A stretch of DNA of 51,796 nt from Myceligenerans indicum (GCF_016742955.1 NZ_JABBYC010000034.1:1-51796); one strand, 5' to 3'; positions 1 through 8,095 are shown, counted from the stretch's first letter. Notes: generated by a model not told the origin, from the letters alone. Translations and numbers: made by a program.

Positions 1-52
1 CATACGAGATGTAGCTCCGTCTCGTGGGCTCGGAGATGTGTATAAGAGACAG
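1..52. other. Illumina Nextera/P7 adapter (artefact)
   Basis: The sequence reads as the 3' part of the P7 primer, an 8-base index (gtagctcc, positions 11-18), then the Nextera read-2 transposase end finishing with agatgtgtataagagacag. It is not genomic. The first genomic base is about 53. Confidence 0.97.
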
Positions 53-86
53 CCCCGAAAGCACCCAGCCCTGGCACCCGGCCCGC

Positions 87-1325
87 TCAGGGACAGACCG
101 CCAGGAGCGTGCGGTCCACCGCCTCCAGGTGATGCGGCCCCGTCCCCGGACGGAACACCGTACGCTCCCCGCGCACCAGGCGGCGCCGGCCCTCGGCGTC
201 GACCAGGACCGCGCCGTCCGCGTCCACCGCGATCAGGTCGCCCCCGGTGCGCAGCAGCACGGGCTCACCCGGTCCGGGAAACCGCGCGATCGCGGTACGG
301 CCGGCGGCCACGGCCTCCAGGATCGCCTCGGGCGTGCGCTCGGCCGCCGCGACCCAGGTGGTCGGTGTCCCCGGCGGGAACCCCGCCTCGGGCGTGTGGA
401 AGTCGGACCCGCCCAGCAGCACCGGCGGCTCCCCGCCCCGCGACCACTCCTTCAGGAAGGCCCACGGGGCGCGGGCCGCCGGGCTGAGGAACCACGAGAT
501 GTGCCACAGCTCCAGCGCCGTGCGGGCCCGGGCGTCGTGGGACAGGTCCGACAGCCAGGCGCAGTCCTCCTGGACGGGGTGGTTGACCGACATGACGCCG
601 CCGCGAGCGGCGGTCTGACGCGACCACTGCTCGGCCGGGGCCCGGAAGTCGATCCAGCCGACGTCGCCGAAAGCGTTCGCGTGGCCGTCGTCGGTGGTGA
701 CCTCCTGGCCCGGCAGGAGGCACGTGTCGTAACGGGAGGCCGCCTCGGGCAGATGGGCGTGATGGGAGACGGTGTTGTGGTCCGTCACGGCCAGGAAGTC
801 CAGCCCGCGCGTGGCCGCCGCGGCCGTGAGCTCGTGCAGCGACAGGCTCCCGTCCGAATGCGTGGAATGGGTGTGCAGATCGCCGGCGTACCAGGTCAGC
901 CCCTCGGGTGCGGGCAGCCCGCGCTGGGACGCACGAGGGTTGGTCGGCGCCGGCGGCGAAGGGGGTTCGGGCTCGACGTCCGCGGCGTCGTCGTTCACGA
1001 CCACGGTGACGGTCACGGGAATCGGGTCGGCCGTCACGGAGTGCAGGCCCAGCACCACGGCCCAGCCGCCGTCCGGCAGGCCGCCCGGCTCGTAGCCCGG
1101 AGTGGCCCGGGTGGGCCGGATGACGAAGCCGTCGCGTGCGGTACCCGACCATCCGCGCCACCGCTGCGGGTCGCGACAGCCCAGCTCGATCGACGCGGCG
1201 TGCCGGTCGTAGGACACGCGCACCTCGATCGCGTGGGCGCCGGACACGTCGAACGGCACCTCGACGTAACGGTGCGCGATCTGTTCCTCGATCCCCAGTA
1301 GCAGGCGTTCTACCTGGTGAGTCAC
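87..1325 (-). CDS. CehA/McbA-type PHP metallohydrolase
   Basis: This 412-residue protein is a predicted metal-dependent phosphoesterase. The N-terminal ~140 residues form a beta-rich accessory region, followed by a PHP domain with the metal-binding signatures GDLHTHSTHSDG, LAVTDHN, GQEVTT and GSDFHTP. These His/Asp/Glu clusters normally bind a di- or trinuclear metal centre. The natural substrate is unknown; CehA/McbA relatives act on carbamate or phosphoester bonds. No signal peptide is visible, so it is probably cytoplasmic. Translation starts at GTG. A -10 box (TAGGCT, 1334-1339) lies 8 nt upstream with no Shine-Dalgarno, suggesting leaderless mRNA. The stop lies only 35 bp inside the adapter junction. 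Confidence 0.85.
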   Translation of the reverse strand: MTHQVERLLLGIEEQIAHRYVEVPFDVSGAHAIEVRVSYDRHAASIELGCRDPQRWRGWSGTARDGFVIRPTRATPGYEPGGLPDGGWAVVLGLHSVTADPIPVTVTVVVNDDAADVEPEPPSPPAPTNPRASQRGLPAPEGLTWYAGDLHTHSTHSDGSLSLHELTAAAATRGLDFLAVTDHNTVSHHAHLPEAASRYDTCLLPGQEVTTDDGHANAFGDVGWIDFRAPAEQWSRQTAARGGVMSVNHPVQEDCAWLSDLSHDARARTALELWHISWFLSPAARAPWAFLKEWSRGGEPPVLLGGSDFHTPEAGFPPGTPTTWVAAAERTPEAILEAVAAGRTAIARFPGPGEPVLLRTGGDLIAVDADGAVLVDAEGRRRLVRGERTVFRPGTGPHHLEAVDRTLLAVCP

Positions 1326-1333
1326 GAGGCACG

Positions 1334-1339
1334 AGCCTA
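1334..1339 (-). promoter_or_regulatory. -10 box of PHP hydrolase gene
   Basis: TAGGCT read on the minus strand, 8 nt before the GTG; no purine-rich ribosome site intervenes. Confidence 0.5.
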
Positions 1340-1363
1340 GCGGGAAGGGACGGCGCCTGCCTG

Positions 1364-1399
1364 CCCCCGGTGCGGTACGCGAGGGGACCGCACCGGGGG
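1364..1399 (-). terminator. Hairpin after VOC gene
   Basis: A perfect 13-bp inverted repeat (cccccggtgcggt / accgcaccggggg) with a 10-nt loop lies between the VOC gene stop and the PHP gene promoter. It has no T-tract. It would isolate the two same-strand genes. Confidence 0.65.
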
Positions 1400-1437
1400 C
1401 GCCGGGGGCGCCGACCTGCCGGCCCGGGCCTCTCGCG

Positions 1438-1845
1438 CTACCCGGCCATCTGGACGTAGTGGGCGTTGTACATGACCCCGAGCACGTTGCCGAACGGGTC
1501 GACGACGGCCGCGGTCACGAAGCCGTCACCGCGCGGGGTGACGGGCTGGTACTCGGTGGCCCCCTTCTCCAGGAGCCGCTCGACGGTGCCCGGCAGGTCG
1601 TCGACGTGCCAGTACATGATCGCGCCGCCGGGCAGGTCAGGCAGGCCCGCCGGCGCGAACGCCCGGCTGACCAGGCCGAGCTCGGCCTGGTGGTCGCCGA
1701 TGCGGAACTCGACGTACGCGGGCCGCCCGTCCGGACCGGGCCGGGAGAAGTACGGCTCGGTTCCCAGCAGGTCCGCATACCAGGCGGCAGCCGACCCGAC
1801 GTCGTCCGCCCAGTAGTTGATCGTGGCAAATCCGCGCAGGCTCAT
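1438..1845 (-). CDS. VOC/glyoxalase-fold protein
   Basis: This 135-residue protein has the vicinal oxygen chelate fold: paired beta-alpha-beta-beta-beta modules, with the N-terminal TINYWADDVGSAAAWYADLLG helix region and the C-terminal VVDPFGNVLGVMYN strand typical of the family. The family covers glyoxalases, dioxygenases and antibiotic-binding proteins; the substrate cannot be told. The ATG at 1845 is chosen over an ATG at 1857 because GGAG lies 6 nt upstream of it. A longer upstream reading frame is compositionally implausible. The gene is monocistronic, with a hairpin downstream and the KfrA-like gene upstream on the same strand. Confidence 0.85.
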   Translation of the reverse strand: MSLRGFATINYWADDVGSAAAWYADLLGTEPYFSRPGPDGRPAYVEFRIGDHQAELGLVSRAFAPAGLPDLPGGAIMYWHVDDLPGTVERLLEKGATEYQPVTPRGDGFVTAAVVDPFGNVLGVMYNAHYVQMAG

Positions 1846-2015
1846 GTCGTTCTCCATGGTGCAGCAGGGGCAGGAGTGCTCATCACAGCACGAGACACCG
1901 ACATCGGAGCGAGTGCCGTCGAGCCGGCCGGCCCGGAGGATTCCGGGCTGGCGCCCGCCCGACACCTCCCGGCACTGCTCCACGCAGTCCTGCCCACGTC
2001 AGGAGACCTTCCCGC

Positions 2016-3008
2016 TCAGGCATCCGGCCCCGCCACGACGGAGACGTCCTGCTCACCCGGCCCGTCCGGCCGGGTCTGGCGGAGGGCTGCCACCTCCCCC
2101 TCCAGCCGGGCGGCCGCGACCGCCTGACGTGACGCCTCCGCCTCGGCGGCACCCCGGGCAGCCTCCGCCTGGGCGCGGGCATCACGCTCGGCGTCGAGCC
2201 GGCCCTGCGCGGCGGCCACCTCACGGGCGGCCTGGTCACGAGCGACCTCCAGGGCTTCACGTGCCACTCGTGCCTCCTCGCGCGCCACACCGGTGTCCTC
2301 CCGGGAGGCCGCCGCGGCCTCGCGGGCCTGGTCCAGGTTCTCGCGCAGCGCGGCAAGAGTTGCCTGCGACTGGGCATGAGCGGCCTCGGCCGCAGCACGC
2401 TCCCGGTCCGCGGTGGCTCGCGCGCTCTCCACGTCGCGCCGCGCCTGCTCGACGCCGGTCATCGCGGCCTGCACCCGGGCCAGCTCGTCGCGGGCCTCGC
2501 CGAGCGTCTTCTCCACGGCGGAGACCTCACCCTCGGCGCGGGCGCGGGCGGACTGGGCGGCCGTCCGGTCCCGGTCCGCGGCGCCGCGCGCCTCCTCGGC
2601 GTGTTCGAGCTGCTCACGCAGGTGGGCCAGCGTGCTGCGGGCCTCGGTGAGCTCGGCGGTCAGGTCGTCGACGGAGCGCGCGAGCTCGTCCGCGTCCCGG
2701 CCCGCCCGCTCCAGGGCGTCCCGCGCCCCGGCCAGCTCGGCGTCGTGGTCCTCGCGCGCCCGGCGGACCGCCTCCTGCCACAGTGCGGCGATCCCGCGCC
2801 GGGCGATCCGGGTGACGGCCTCGGGCGGGGTGTCGGCCTCGGTCTCGTCCGCCTGGCGTGCGGCGCGGTCCTCCCGCCATTCGCGCAGGAAGCGCGTGGC
2901 AGCCGCGTTGGAGCAGCCGGCGCGCTCGCGCACGGTCGTGACGGTGGGGGAGATGCCCTCGGCGGCGAGCGCCTCGATGGCTTCGACGACGCGTTCCTTG
3001 TCGCGCAC
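2016..3008 (-). CDS. KfrA-like DNA-binding coiled-coil protein
   Basis: This 330-residue protein has a KfrA-type N-terminal DNA-binding region (about residues 1-100, beginning RDKERVVEAIEALAAEG, with helix-turn-helix features around TVTTVRERAGCSNAAATRFL). An almost uninterrupted Ala/Glu/Arg-rich coiled coil follows, from about 90 to 310. KfrA proteins are known from plasmids, where they bind their own promoter and form multimers that support partition or segregation. Here it appears chromosomal. GTG at 3008 is the start, with AGAGGA 6 nt upstream. An imperfect inverted repeat at 3068-3103 in its upstream region is a candidate self-operator. It is divergent from the ribonuclease Z gene. Confidence 0.75.
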   Translation of the reverse strand: MRDKERVVEAIEALAAEGISPTVTTVRERAGCSNAAATRFLREWREDRAARQADETEADTPPEAVTRIARRGIAALWQEAVRRAREDHDAELAGARDALERAGRDADELARSVDDLTAELTEARSTLAHLREQLEHAEEARGAADRDRTAAQSARARAEGEVSAVEKTLGEARDELARVQAAMTGVEQARRDVESARATADRERAAAEAAHAQSQATLAALRENLDQAREAAAASREDTGVAREEARVAREALEVARDQAAREVAAAQGRLDAERDARAQAEAARGAAEAEASRQAVAAARLEGEVAALRQTRPDGPGEQDVSVVAGPDA

Positions 3009-3067
3009 GCGGATTCCTCTCGTGTCGTGCCGCCGTCCCGGGGGATCCCAGTTTTCGGCGGCCGATC

Positions 3068-3103
3068 GTAGTAGTGGTAGTAGCGCAATACTACTGCTAC
3101 TAC
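3068..3103. promoter_or_regulatory. Imperfect palindrome upstream of kfrA-like gene
   Basis: Two 15-bp arms (gtagtagtggtagta and tactactgctactac) are inverted with 13 of 15 matches around a 6-bp centre. It sits 60 bp upstream of the KfrA-like start codon, in an otherwise GC-rich intergenic region. This fits an autoregulatory operator, by inference from KfrA biology. Confidence 0.55.
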
Positions 3104-3116
3104 CGCCCTCACACCA

Positions 3117-3147
3117 CCGACACCCGCTTTCATAGAGCGGGTGTCGG
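3117..3147. repeat. Perfect 12-bp inverted repeat
   Basis: The arms ccgacacccgct and agcgggtgtcgg flank a 7-nt loop in the 389-bp gap between the divergent kfrA-like and rnz genes. No T-tract follows either side. It lies upstream of both starts, so an operator or 5'-leader hairpin is more likely than a terminator. The rest of the gap shows no ORF. Confidence 0.6.
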
Positions 3148-3397
3148 CTATGGAGAGAGCCCTGAGAACACACCGAAATCTGAGGGTCGTGAGCCCGCTC
3201 GACACCTCTGATGTGCATATGGTGAGCACTCGAATCCGGCTGATCTGCCTTGTGACCTGCGCTGATTCCGGACGCCGACGCGCACCGCGCCCCACCGGGC
3301 GAGCACGTCAGGGAACGAGCGCTGCCAGGCCCGGGCCCCGCCGCGACGCGGCTGGATTCAGCTGGATCCCGCACCTGCGCCGCGGGAGGATCAGGCC

Positions 3398-4411
3398 GTG
3401 ACCCGCACCGCCGCCCGTGAGCTCGTCGTACTGGGCACCTCCAGCCAGGTACCCACCCGCACCCGCAACCACAACGGGTACGTCCTGTTCTGGGACGACC
3501 AGGCGATCCTGTTCGACCCCGGCGAGGGCACCCAGCGCCAGCTGATCCGCGCCGGCGTCGCGGCCTCGGACCTCACCCGGATCGCGCTCACCCACCTGCA
3601 CGGCGACCACAGTCTCGGCCTGGCCGGCGTCGTGCAGCGGATCAGCCTGGACAGCGTGCCGCACACGGTGCCGATCAGCTTCCCCGCCTCGGGGGAGTCG
3701 TGGGTGCGCAACCTGTGCGACGCGACGGCCTTCTTCCACCGCGAGCGCCTCGCTCTCCAGCCGCTGTCCGAGAGCCCGCTGGTTGCGGCCGGTCGGCTGC
3801 CGTCCGGTCGGCTGCCGTCCGGTGCGGTCTCGGTGCCGCGCGTGCCGGGAGAGCGGCCCTCGGCGGCGGACGTGGGGCTGACCGCGCGCCGGCTGGACCA
3901 CGGGATCGAGACGTTCGGGTACCGGCTGCAGGAGGCGGACTCGGTGTCGTTCGACCCGGAACGGCTGGCGGCACGCGGGATTGCGGGGCCCGACGTCGGG
4001 CGCCTGCGGCGCGAGGGCTCGGTGACGGTGCCGGGCGGCGGTGTCGTGCACCGGGACGAGGTGACGGTGCCGCGGCGGGGGCAGTCGTTCGCGTTCGTGA
4101 TGGACACGCGGTTGTGCGATGCGGTGGGGGAGCTGGCCGACGGCGTCGACCTCCTGGTCATCGAGTCGACCTATCTGGAGCGTGACGCCCGGCTCGCGGC
4201 CGAGCACGGGCACCTGACGGCGCTTCAGGCCGCGCGGGTGGCGGCCGAGGCGGGCGTGCGGCACCTGGTGCTGACGCACTTCTCCCAGCGGTACGAGGCG
4301 GCCGACGGCAGCGGGGCGCTGGAGTTCGAGCGCGAGGCTCGCGAGGCGTTCGACGGCGGCCTCACCGTGGCGCGCGATCTGGACCAGGTTCCGGTGCCGC
4401 GGCGCGGGTGA
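3398..4411 (+). CDS. rnz: Ribonuclease Z / MBL-fold tRNA 3'-processing hydrolase
   Basis: This 337-residue metallo-beta-lactamase protein probably cleaves 3' trailers from tRNA precursors. The zinc ligands are visible: LTHLHGDH (about 64-71), LDHG, FVMDT, the ESTYLE motif, GHLTA and the C-terminal LTHFSQRY. It is somewhat longer than the ~305-residue norm. A 15-bp tandem duplication at 3791-3820 encodes repeated GRLPS in the variable region. The start is GTG, preceded by GGGAGGA at good spacing. It is monocistronic and convergent with the SnoaL-like gene. A generic MBL hydrolase role cannot be excluded, but the motif set is that of RNase Z. Confidence 0.85.
   Translation: MTRTAARELVVLGTSSQVPTRTRNHNGYVLFWDDQAILFDPGEGTQRQLIRAGVAASDLTRIALTHLHGDHSLGLAGVVQRISLDSVPHTVPISFPASGESWVRNLCDATAFFHRERLALQPLSESPLVAAGRLPSGRLPSGAVSVPRVPGERPSAADVGLTARRLDHGIETFGYRLQEADSVSFDPERLAARGIAGPDVGRLRREGSVTVPGGGVVHRDEVTVPRRGQSFAFVMDTRLCDAVGELADGVDLLVIESTYLERDARLAAEHGHLTALQAARVAAEAGVRHLVLTHFSQRYEAADGSGALEFEREAREAFDGGLTVARDLDQVPVPRRG
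3791..3820 (+). repeat. In-frame 15-bp tandem duplication in rnz
   Basis: Two identical copies of ggtcggctgccgtcc lie head to tail, encoding two GRLPS units. This is a recent slippage-type duplication that could vary between strains. Confidence 0.85.
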
Positions 4412-4453
4412 GGAGTCGCGGGGGCGGTGGCGACGTCGGATCGCCGGCGTGGA

Positions 4454-4909
4454 TCAGTGCCGGTCCACCCGGCCCGCGGGGGCTGTGGCGGGCTGCAGGG
4501 CGAAGGAGATCGCCTCCATGAGGCGGTTGTGCTTCGTCTTCTGGACGGCGGCGATGCGCCAGGTGCCCTCGGCGTCGCGGACCAGGGTGTAGGTGGCGCG
4601 CTTGCCGAGGTGCCGGGGACGCTTCCTGGCGACGTCTCCGCTGGTGACCGCGACGGCGACGTCGGGGGTGAGGAGATCGACCGAGAGGACGTCCGTGTGG
4701 AGGCGCGTGTCCTTGAGGAAGCTGTCGAAGAGCGCCTGATGGGCGCGTCCGATGGCCTCGGCGCCCCGGTAGACGGTTCCGACGAAGGTGACGTCGGTGG
4801 CGTCGGGGGTGAAGCAGGCGCCGTAGGCGGCGCCGTCGCCCCGGTCCCAGGCGTCCTGGCTGCGGCGCAGCACTGCGGTGATCTCGGCGGTGAGCTCGGC
4901 GGCGTTCAT
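4454..4909 (-). CDS. SnoaL/NTF2-like (SgcJ/EcaC-type) protein
   Basis: This 151-residue NTF2-fold protein starts MNAAELTAEITAVLRRSQDAWDRGD, the usual opening of the SgcJ/EcaC/DUF4440 group, and carries the paired beta strands TFVGTVYRG, VDLLTPDVAVAVTSG and YTLVRDAEGTWRIAAVQ. Members bind small hydrophobic ligands or act as cyclases or steroid-isomerase-like enzymes; the substrate here is unknown. ATG at 4909 has AGGAG 8 nt upstream. It is divergent from the MarR gene and shares its 178-bp intergenic region, which suggests control by that MarR protein. Confidence 0.75.
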   Translation of the reverse strand: MNAAELTAEITAVLRRSQDAWDRGDGAAYGACFTPDATDVTFVGTVYRGAEAIGRAHQALFDSFLKDTRLHTDVLSVDLLTPDVAVAVTSGDVARKRPRHLGKRATYTLVRDAEGTWRIAAVQKTKHNRLMEAISFALQPATAPAGRVDRH

Positions 4910-4927
4910 GAAAGGCGCTCCTTGGGT

Positions 4928-4961
4928 TGGACCGGGTGGGGTGGGTGGACCGGGTGGGGTG
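4928..4961 (+). repeat. G-rich direct repeat, possible G-quadruplex
   Basis: Two copies of tggaccgggtggggtg with an 18-bp period lie in the SnoaL gene 5' leader. They contain G-runs at 4934-4936, 4938-4941, 4943-4945, 4952-4954 and 4956-4959, which meet the usual G3+N1-7 quadruplex rule on the plus strand. Confidence 0.6.
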
Positions 4962-5048
4962 CTGCTGCGGGTGGACGGTGGAGCGGGTGGCCGGACGGGC
5001 ACCCGCTCCCGTAGAATCTTCCGCAACACAGTTTCTTCGTTCGAGCAG

Positions 5049-5068
5049 TCTCTTCCTAGAGGAAGAGA
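5049..5068. promoter_or_regulatory. Perfect MarR-type operator palindrome
   Basis: Nine-bp arms tctcttcct and aggaagaga flank a 2-bp centre. The site is 20 bp upstream of the marR-type ATG, between the divergent genes. Size and location match MarR-family autorepression operators. Confidence 0.75.
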
Positions 5069-5087
5069 ATAGGGACAGGGTGACCCG

Positions 5088-5534
5088 ATGTCAACGTCCG
5101 CGCAAGCCTCGCGGCTCTACCGGCGCTACCTGAGCGCGGTACTGCTGCACGGGCACGCCAGCGCCAAGGCCTGCGGCCTGGGCGCCACCGACCTGTACGC
5201 ACTCAACATCCTCGAGCTGGCCGGATCCATGACCCCGGGCGAGCTCGGCGCCCGCGCGGGACTGACCACCGGCCCCACCACGCGGCTGATCGACCGCCTC
5301 GAACAGGCCGGCTACGTGCGCCGCACCGCCGATCCCGGCGACCGCCGCAAGGTGATCGTGGAGTCCGTCGGCACGCCGGCCCGGCTGGACGAGGTCATGG
5401 CACCGGCCCGGGAACGGATCGGCGAGATCCTGCGCGGCTACACCACCGAGCAGCAGGAAGTTCTCCTCGACTACTTCGGCCGCGCCGCCGACGCCTACGA
5501 ACACGCCGCGGACCCGCGCCCGGACGACGGCTGA
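5088..5534 (+). CDS. MarR family transcriptional regulator
   Basis: This 148-residue winged-helix regulator has dimerisation helices at both ends. The central HTH-wing reads MTPGELGARAGLTTGPTTRLIDRLEQAG followed by the wing VRRTADPGDRRKVIV, where the DxRxxxV/I pattern is the family hallmark. It probably represses itself and the divergent SnoaL-like gene through the palindrome at 5049-5068. The ligand is unknown. The ATG is preceded by a modest ribosome site (aggg). It is followed after 144 bp by the PARG gene on the same strand, perhaps co-transcribed. Confidence 0.9.
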   Translation: MSTSAQASRLYRRYLSAVLLHGHASAKACGLGATDLYALNILELAGSMTPGELGARAGLTTGPTTRLIDRLEQAGYVRRTADPGDRRKVIVESVGTPARLDEVMAPARERIGEILRGYTTEQQEVLLDYFGRAADAYEHAADPRPDDG

Positions 5535-5678
5535 CCGGCGCCGTGGAAGCCGCGGGCGCCGCGGAGGAGTACGCGGTGCTCGTCGCCGGCATGACGGCGG
5601 CCCGCCCGCGCGAACGCGACGACGTCACGCCGGAAATATTCGCTCGGCCCCCGCCGGCCCCTCCGACACCATGGGACC

Positions 5679-6494
5679 GTGACAGCATCACCTACCCGCA
5701 ACCGTGAGCGACGTCGCGCCGTCGCGGCCGAGACCATGGACATCATCGAACGCGGCACCTACCGGCTCGACGGGCGAGAGGTCGAGATCGGCCCGGCCCT
5801 GACCCGCGCGGCCGCGGACACCCGCCTCGTCCTGCCCGGCGACACCGTGGCGCCGCCGGAGCCGGCTCCCGCGCCCGCCCGGATCGAGGTCACGGGGGAG
5901 ACGAGCCTCGAGGCCGCCCGGCGGCTCGGCCCCGGCGCCGCCTGCCTCGTGTTCGCCTCCGCCCGCAACCCCGGTGGCGGCTTCCTCAACGGTGCGCAGG
6001 CGCAGGAGGAGGCGCTCGCCCGCAGCTCCGGCCTGTACGCCTGCCAGAACACCGTCCCCGAGTTCTACGACCACCACCGCGGCGAACAGTCCCTCCTGTA
6101 CAGCGACCGGGTGATCGTCTCCCCGTCGGTCCCGGTGTTCCGGGACGACGCCGGCGCCCTGCTCCCCGAGCCGTACGCGGTCACGTTCCTCACCGCGGCC
6201 GCACCCAACCGCGGCGCCGTCGAGCGCAACGCACCCCAGGACGCGGCCCAGGTGCCGTCCGCTCTCGCGCGGCGTGCGGCCCGGGTGCTGGACGTGGCCG
6301 CCGGCCACGGCCTGCGACGCCTCGTCCTCGGAGCCTGGGGCTGCGGGGTGTTCGGCAACGACCCCCACGAGGTCGCCGGTGCGTTCGCCGGCGCGCTGCG
6401 GACCCGGCCCTGGTTCACGCACGTCACGTTCGCGACGTTCGACCCCCGACCCGGCCGGCCGGTGCTGCGGGCGTTCGAGGAGGTGCTCGGCTGA
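5679..6494 (+). CDS. Microbial-type PARG (TIGR02452/DUF2263) protein
   Basis: This 271-residue macrodomain-related protein belongs to the bacterial-type poly(ADP-ribose) glycohydrolase group. It shows the diagnostic loop LVFASARNPGGGFLNGAQAQEE, with the paired catalytic glutamates, and the later LGAWGCGVFGNDP signature that contacts the ligand. Such proteins remove ADP-ribose from modified macromolecules. The N-terminal ~60 residues are Arg-rich then Ala/Pro-rich and probably act as a linker. It uses a GTG start at 5679. The next gene downstream, on the opposite strand, is a recombinase. Role inferred as reversal of ADP-ribosylation, possibly in stress or phage/toxin defence. Confidence 0.85.
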   Translation: MTASPTRNRERRRAVAAETMDIIERGTYRLDGREVEIGPALTRAAADTRLVLPGDTVAPPEPAPAPARIEVTGETSLEAARRLGPGAACLVFASARNPGGGFLNGAQAQEEALARSSGLYACQNTVPEFYDHHRGEQSLLYSDRVIVSPSVPVFRDDAGALLPEPYAVTFLTAAAPNRGAVERNAPQDAAQVPSALARRAARVLDVAAGHGLRRLVLGAWGCGVFGNDPHEVAGAFAGALRTRPWFTHVTFATFDPRPGRPVLRAFEEVLG

Positions 6495-6543
6495 AGGCCG
6501 CCGCGCCGCCGGCGCCCGAGCCCCCGGCGCACGCGGCGTCCCG

Positions 6544-8052
6544 TCAGGAGGGCACGGCACGCAGCCGGGCAGGCGCGGCGTCAGGCACGGTGCCCGGCGC
6601 CCCCGCCGCGAACCCGGCCGACATCACCTCGCCCACCGCGTCCAGGTCGTCCTCGAACAGGCCCGCATACGTGGACAGGGTCAGCATCGGCGACTCGTGA
6701 CCGAGCAGGCGCTGCACCGCCTTCACGCTCGCCCCGCCCGCGATCGCCAGCGACGCGGCGGTGTGCCGCAGATCGTGCAGGGTGAGCGTGTCGAAGTCCT
6801 CCGCACCGGGGGCGAGAGTGGTGCGCGCCAGCGTCGCCAGCAGGCGCGTGCGGGACACCTTCTGCCCGCGTGTCAGCCCGTCACGGTGTGCCTTGTCGAG
6901 CTCGGCCAGCACGGCCCAGGTCTCCGGCCCGCACGTTCCGGTGGGTTCCAGCCCGTGGTCGGCCTGGAGGCGACGGACACGGCCCGCCAGGACGTCGTCG
7001 TACACGGTGCGTCCGGCGGTGCGCAGGCCGGGGACGTCAGCCGGCCCGGCACCGTCGTCGGACCGGCCCGTGCGCCCGGAACCGCGGGCGACCGCCGCCC
7101 CGAGGATCTCCTCGATCAGCGAGACCGCCGCGCCCGCGGCCCGCACGGCGGGCCGGAACACGGACCGGTCGAAACTCTCACGGCGCAGCGGGGCTCCCGT
7201 CGCCCCGGGAAACAGGAGATCGCCGGGCACGCGGCCACCGGTGAGCGCGACGACGTCGTCGGCCACCACCGCGGGCAGCGGCACCTCGCGCCGCGCGTGC
7301 GTCTTGGTGTCCCCGAGCAGGAGCGTGCCGTCGTCGAGACGGGTGTAGGCCTTGGTCACGCCGAGGCGGGCACGCAGGGGGTCCACGTCGGACACGCGCA
7401 GCGCGCTGACCTCGCCCCAGCGCAGCCCCGTCAGAGCGGTCAGGAGGACGAGGGTGCGCGCCGGCGTTCCGGGCAGGCCCGCGGCGTCGGCCACGCGGCG
7501 CAGCTGTTCGTGGCTCAGGTAGCGGTGAGGTTTCGTCTTCGGGGCGCGGGGGAGTGCCGTCACCTTGCCCGACGCCGACCGGGCCGGGTTGGCCAGAAGC
7601 CGGCGGGCATCGACGGCGGCATCCAGAAGGGCGACCAGCAGACGCATCGCGTCCCGCCGGCGCGCCGCGGAGGCGGCCTCACCCGTGGTGGGAGAGGCCA
7701 TCGTCGCCGACCAGCGCGTCACGTCCTCGTGCACGACCTGCCGCAGCGGCACGCCCCCGAAGCGGGGAGCCACCAGCGAACGGAACCGCTCCCGCTCCGC
7801 CTCCAGCGTGCGGGGGGCGCGGTCGGCACGGCCTGCCTGCCAGGCCTCGAACCACTCGGCGACCGTGATGCGGGAGGCCGCGGGATCCACCCACTCGCCG
7901 CGCTTGCCCGCCTCCTCCAGGCGCCTCGCGGTCGCGAGCGCCTCGCGCCGGGAGGACATCTGCCGGGTGCTGCGCAGCCGTCCGTCCACTCGGTACCGGC
8001 CCACGTGGACGGTGCGTCCGGTGCGGTCGGTGCGGGTCTCGGTGTAGGCCAC
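6544..8052 (-). CDS. Tyrosine recombinase with inserted PG-binding-like domain
   Basis: This 502-residue site-specific integrase has an SAM-like core-binding region (about 60-160) and a C-terminal catalytic domain with all key residues visible: Arg211 (TGLRWGE), Lys250 (DTKT), His426 and Arg429 (LTLHDLRHT), His452 (LLGHES) and Tyr462 (STYAGLF). Between Lys250 and His426 there are 176 residues, against 78 in the other recombinase in this window. The extra ~110 residues (about 307-420) include VRRLQADHGLEPTGTCG and PETWAVL, which look like a peptidoglycan-binding (PF01471-like) repeat. No tRNA, phage genes or attachment repeat were found nearby. GTG start, probably leaderless. Confidence 0.85.
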   Translation of the reverse strand: MAYTETRTDRTGRTVHVGRYRVDGRLRSTRQMSSRREALATARRLEEAGKRGEWVDPAASRITVAEWFEAWQAGRADRAPRTLEAERERFRSLVAPRFGGVPLRQVVHEDVTRWSATMASPTTGEAASAARRRDAMRLLVALLDAAVDARRLLANPARSASGKVTALPRAPKTKPHRYLSHEQLRRVADAAGLPGTPARTLVLLTALTGLRWGEVSALRVSDVDPLRARLGVTKAYTRLDDGTLLLGDTKTHARREVPLPAVVADDVVALTGGRVPGDLLFPGATGAPLRRESFDRSVFRPAVRAAGAAVSLIEEILGAAVARGSGRTGRSDDGAGPADVPGLRTAGRTVYDDVLAGRVRRLQADHGLEPTGTCGPETWAVLAELDKAHRDGLTRGQKVSRTRLLATLARTTLAPGAEDFDTLTLHDLRHTAASLAIAGGASVKAVQRLLGHESPMLTLSTYAGLFEDDLDAVGEVMSAGFAAGAPGTVPDAAPARLRAVPS

Positions 8053-8058
8053 GCGGGA

Positions 8059-8064
8059 AGACTA
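8059..8064 (-). promoter_or_regulatory. -10 box of integrase gene
   Basis: TAGTCT on the minus strand, 6 nt before the GTG of the recombinase; supports that start. Confidence 0.5.
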
Positions 8065-8095
8065 GTCGGGCATGCCGGACGGGCCGGCCCGCGAC

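Noticed and set aside
24..487. Plus-strand frames beginning in the left adapter (MGSEMCIRDS and MYKRQ peptides)
   Set aside because: Their starts are adapter sequence and they run antisense to the PHP hydrolase gene.
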